7,619 bases of DNA, from contig JAKSBM010000700.1 of the NCBI GenBank assembly GCA_022361135.1, positions 1 to 7,619 on the forward strand, in the 5' to 3' direction. Shown here one piece after another: positions 5,918 through 7,619 of this stretch. The position numbers and the translations under genes are program-made. Numbering within the stretch: position 1 is the first letter of the stretch; each line of letters opens with the position of its first letter. Below the pieces are notes generated by a model. That model had not been told where the DNA came from, did no database searches, and worked only from the letters and a program-made list of their open reading frames with translations. This DNA is from Desulfobacterales bacterium. Its GTDB lineage: Bacteria; Desulfobacterota; Desulfobacteria; Desulfobacterales; Desulfobacteraceae.

Positions 5918-7222
5918 ATGACGAAAAACGCCTTTATACCGAATTTCTGGAAAATTTACAATATGATCTGGCGGGCCGCCATCCCTTTTTTAAAGGGGAA
6001 TCCGCGCCTGGCCCCTACCTTTGACCGACGCATTCCCGGGGCGAAACGCAGCCCCGCCGACCTGTGGATCCAGGCCGCCTCCGCCGGGGAAGCCTTCCTG
6101 GCCGTTTCCATCCTCAAGCAGCTGGCACCGCCGGCTCCCATGAAGGTCCTGGTCACCACCACCACGGACCAGGGAATGGAGATCCTGGAATCCGGTCTGA
6201 AGGCCCCGGACCGCCATCATCCCAACCTGGACATCACCCTGGACCGCTTCCCCTTTGACATGCCCGATGCCGTGGCCGAAGCCATTGACCAGGTCAATCC
6301 CCGGCTCATGGTCCTGTTGGAAACCGAAATCTGGCCCGCCCTATTCCACGGCCTCAAGGCCAAGGGATGCCCCATCTTCATCCTCAATGCCCGCATGTCC
6401 GACCGCAGCCAGGGCCGCTATTACCTCACCCGGAAATTCTGGGCCCCCTTTGCACCGGACCGAGTTTTGGCCATATCCAAGGCCGATGCGGCCAAGTACG
6501 CCCGGGTTTTCCCCGGCCTGGAGCCGGAAACCATGGCCAATATCAAATTTGAATACCTGGATGCGGAATCATCCGCCCCCCAAGGGGAGAAGGCCAAGGC
6601 CAAGGCGTTGTCAAAATGGTTGCCCCCAAACCTGGACCTCACCCTGTTGGCCAGTTTCCGCCGCACCGAAGAAGAACAGCTGACCCGCCTCATCCCGGCC
6701 CTGCTCCATAGACGCCCCCACCAGGTCGTTGCCCTCTTCCCCCGGCACATGCACCGGGTCCCGGCCATGGTAAAGCAACTCAAAAAACTGGGCCGCCCCT
6801 TCCATCTCAAATCCCGGATGATCCAACCGGCCCAGGCCGGTGAAATTGTCCTCTGGGACGAATTCGGCGCCCTGCGCACGGCCTATGGCCAGGCCAATGC
6901 CGTATTTGTGGGCGCCAGCCTCCGGACCCTGGGGGGGCAAAATTTCGTGGAAGCCCTGATCCAGGGCGCCCCCACCGTCATCGGTCCCCATTGGTCGGAT
7001 TTCAAGTGGGTGGGGGAAGAGATCATCACCTCGGGCCTCCTCCGCCAGGCCCCGGATGTGGACGGCGTGGCAGATACCCTCCTGGGATTTTTGGAATCCC
7101 CCCCGGATCGCAGGGAAATCAGAGCCCAAACCCGGGCCTACCTGTCACAGCACACCGGCGGCACCCAGGCTGCCTGCACGGCCATCCTGAACAGCCTTTT
7201 CCCGGACACCACCCCCGGTTAA
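5918..7222 (+). CDS. waaA: GT30-family Kdo transferase-like protein, diverged
   Basis: The 434-residue product resembles WaaA/KdtA, which adds Kdo from CMP-Kdo to lipid IVA at the inner face of the cytoplasmic membrane. An N-terminal hydrophobic stretch (9-25) would anchor it peripherally. AASAGE at 53-58 carries the catalytic Glu58 (family SVGE). LLETEIWP at 133-140 and NARMS at 157-161 are typical, as are PRH (275-277) and IGPH (355-358). Several usual motifs differ. GNLKFD reads ANIKFE (207-212), STHxGEE reads SFRRTEE (246-252), DTMGEL reads DEFGAL (314-319), and GGHNxxE reads GGQNFVE (339-345). It may be a true but divergent Kdo transferase or a related sugar transferase. ATG 5918 was chosen because it puts the catalytic Glu at 58, close to E. 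coli 60. An upstream in-frame ATG at 5813 lies inside msbA. No good ribosome site is visible. It diverges from msbA, so both lipid A genes may be co-controlled. Confidence 0.85.
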   Translation: MTKNAFIPNFWKIYNMIWRAAIPFLKGNPRLAPTFDRRIPGAKRSPADLWIQAASAGEAFLAVSILKQLAPPAPMKVLVTTTTDQGMEILESGLKAPDRHHPNLDITLDRFPFDMPDAVAEAIDQVNPRLMVLLETEIWPALFHGLKAKGCPIFILNARMSDRSQGRYYLTRKFWAPFAPDRVLAISKADAAKYARVFPGLEPETMANIKFEYLDAESSAPQGEKAKAKALSKWLPPNLDLTLLASFRRTEEEQLTRLIPALLHRRPHQVVALFPRHMHRVPAMVKQLKKLGRPFHLKSRMIQPAQAGEIVLWDEFGALRTAYGQANAVFVGASLRTLGGQNFVEALIQGAPTVIGPHWSDFKWVGEEIITSGLLRQAPDVDGVADTLLGFLESPPDRREIRAQTRAYLSQHTGGTQAACTAILNSLFPDTTPG

Positions 7223-7231
7223 TACCGGGGG
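7212..7231 (+). terminator. GC-rich hairpin spanning the waaA-like stop codon
   Basis: CCCCCGGT (7212-7219) pairs perfectly with ACCGGGGG (7224-7231) around a TAAT loop that contains the stop codon TAA (7220-7222). No T-tract follows, so it is not a classical intrinsic terminator. It may stabilise the 3' end or act with Rho. A second small stem, GGCTT-CCA-AAGCC, follows at 7234-7246. Confidence 0.4.
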
Positions 7232-7524
7232 AAGGCTTCCAAAGCCGCCCCTCCCACTCCAAACCCAGGAATACCAGGCGTCATCCAAAAGACCCATCTC
7301 CATTGGGATATCCCTTGCGCATCTCAAACAAATTCAATGGAAACATCTTCTTGAAAACCACCATAGGCATGCGTCCACGCACATTTCACGAAGTGGATTT
7401 ACCATGCCCCCCTGCCAACGACCCATTTCTTCTGTAACAGGTGGCCTTGGCAGGACCAAGAACACGACACCAACAGATCCAACACCCTGAATTCAAATCA
7501 AAATTTCACATTTTAAAAACAGCC

Positions 7525-7603
7525 CATGGTTTCCACCTACACACGATAGGATCAACCTATAGCTTTATAGGTTTTTAATATTTTTAAATTATCAGAAACC
7601 ATG
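7525..7603. repeat. Outer 9-base inverted repeat enclosing a hairpin
   Basis: CATGGTTTC (7525-7533) is the exact reverse complement of GAAACCATG (7595-7603). Between them lies the hairpin at 7554-7573, and the two structures share almost the same centre (7564 against 7563.5). The flanks between outer and inner arms are 20 and 21 bases and do not pair. Confidence 0.6.
7554..7576 (+). terminator. Possible intrinsic terminator
   Basis: AACCTATA (7554-7561) pairs perfectly with TATAGGTT (7566-7573) around GCTT. The right arm runs into a T-rich tail (five T at 7572-7576, then AATATTTTT). On the plus strand this has the form of a Rho-independent terminator, but the stem is AT-rich and hence weak. 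It lies 330 bases past the waaA-like stop, so which transcript it would end is unclear. Confidence 0.35.
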
Positions 7604-7619
7604 AAATAGTCTCTCCAAA

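Larger units (their letters stand above)
7223..7619. other. Region without a convincing gene (397 bases)
   Basis: I read all six frames and find no frame with a family-like product, ribosome site and start together. The plus-strand frame reaching 7437 is only the overrun of a shadow frame of the waaA-like gene. On the minus strand, short coding-like pieces appear in different frames around 7290-7460, which could be remnants of a decayed gene or chance. Base composition falls from GC-rich near 7250 to clearly AT-rich after about 7500. Structures include the stop-codon hairpin, a perfect palindrome GGGATATCCC at 7305-7314, a weak stem CTTGG/CCAAG at 7446-7460, and the nested repeats at 7525-7603. 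No tRNA, rRNA or mobile-element signature was recognised. Confidence 0.6.

Noticed and set aside
5901..5921. Six-codon frame MRHMAP whose TGA overlaps the waaA-like ATG as ATGA
   Set aside because: It imitates the coupling seen elsewhere in the window, but has no ribosome site and is short enough to be chance.
7305..7314. Perfect 10-base palindrome GGGATATCCC
   Set aside because: It is a single short palindrome without neighbours, spacing pattern or a promoter, and is expected by chance at this length.
7223..7437. Plus-strand open frame continuing from inside the waaA-like gene to 7437
   Set aside because: Most of it is a shadow frame of the waaA-like gene, and the overrun past 7222 has no recognisable features.

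Overview
The window looks like core chromosome from a Gram-negative, anaerobic deltaproteobacterium, most likely Desulfobacterota of the Desulfobacteraceae type. That assignment is an inference from gene content. Lipid A / Kdo genes (msbA, a waaA-like gene) indicate an outer membrane. A DUF4416 gene and a remA (DUF370) gene in the order yicC-remA-gmk are typical of that group, and the icd product resembles the E. coli NADP-type enzyme. DNA is GC-rich with strong GC at third codon positions, which creates many long but spurious antisense frames.

Layout. From 5854 down to 1, eight genes run on the minus strand in one tightly packed series: msbA (lipid A flippase family), a 57-residue Trm112/YcaR-type zinc-ribbon protein, a DUF4416 protein, yicC (endoribonuclease family), remA (DUF370), gmk (guanylate kinase), rlmB-type 2'-O-ribose rRNA methyltransferase, and icd (isocitrate dehydrogenase, running off the left edge). 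Junctions are ATGA overlaps (Trm112/DUF4416 and DUF4416/yicC), a TAATG overlap (gmk/rlmB), or gaps of 1, 21 and 25 bases. Only rlmB to icd has a larger gap, 79 bases. A single long transcript is therefore likely, with icd either at its end or under its own promoter.

Divergent from msbA, across only 63 bases, is a plus-strand gene for a GT30-family Kdo-transferase-like protein (5918..7222). Its fold and N-terminal motifs fit WaaA, but several usually conserved C-terminal motifs are altered.

The last ~400 bases (7223..7619) hold no convincing gene. They contain a GC-rich hairpin around the waaA-like stop codon, then increasingly AT-rich DNA with a terminator-like hairpin nested inside a second inverted repeat, and a short AT-rich open frame entering from the right edge.

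As a system, the window joins envelope lipid biogenesis (MsbA, WaaA-like) to RNA and nucleotide housekeeping (YicC, Gmk, RlmB, Trm112-like). Two poorly understood small proteins (DUF4416, RemA) sit in the middle. I see no mobile element, CRISPR array, tRNA, rRNA or dedicated defence system. The least explained parts are DUF4416, the diverged GT30 enzyme and the right-hand tail.
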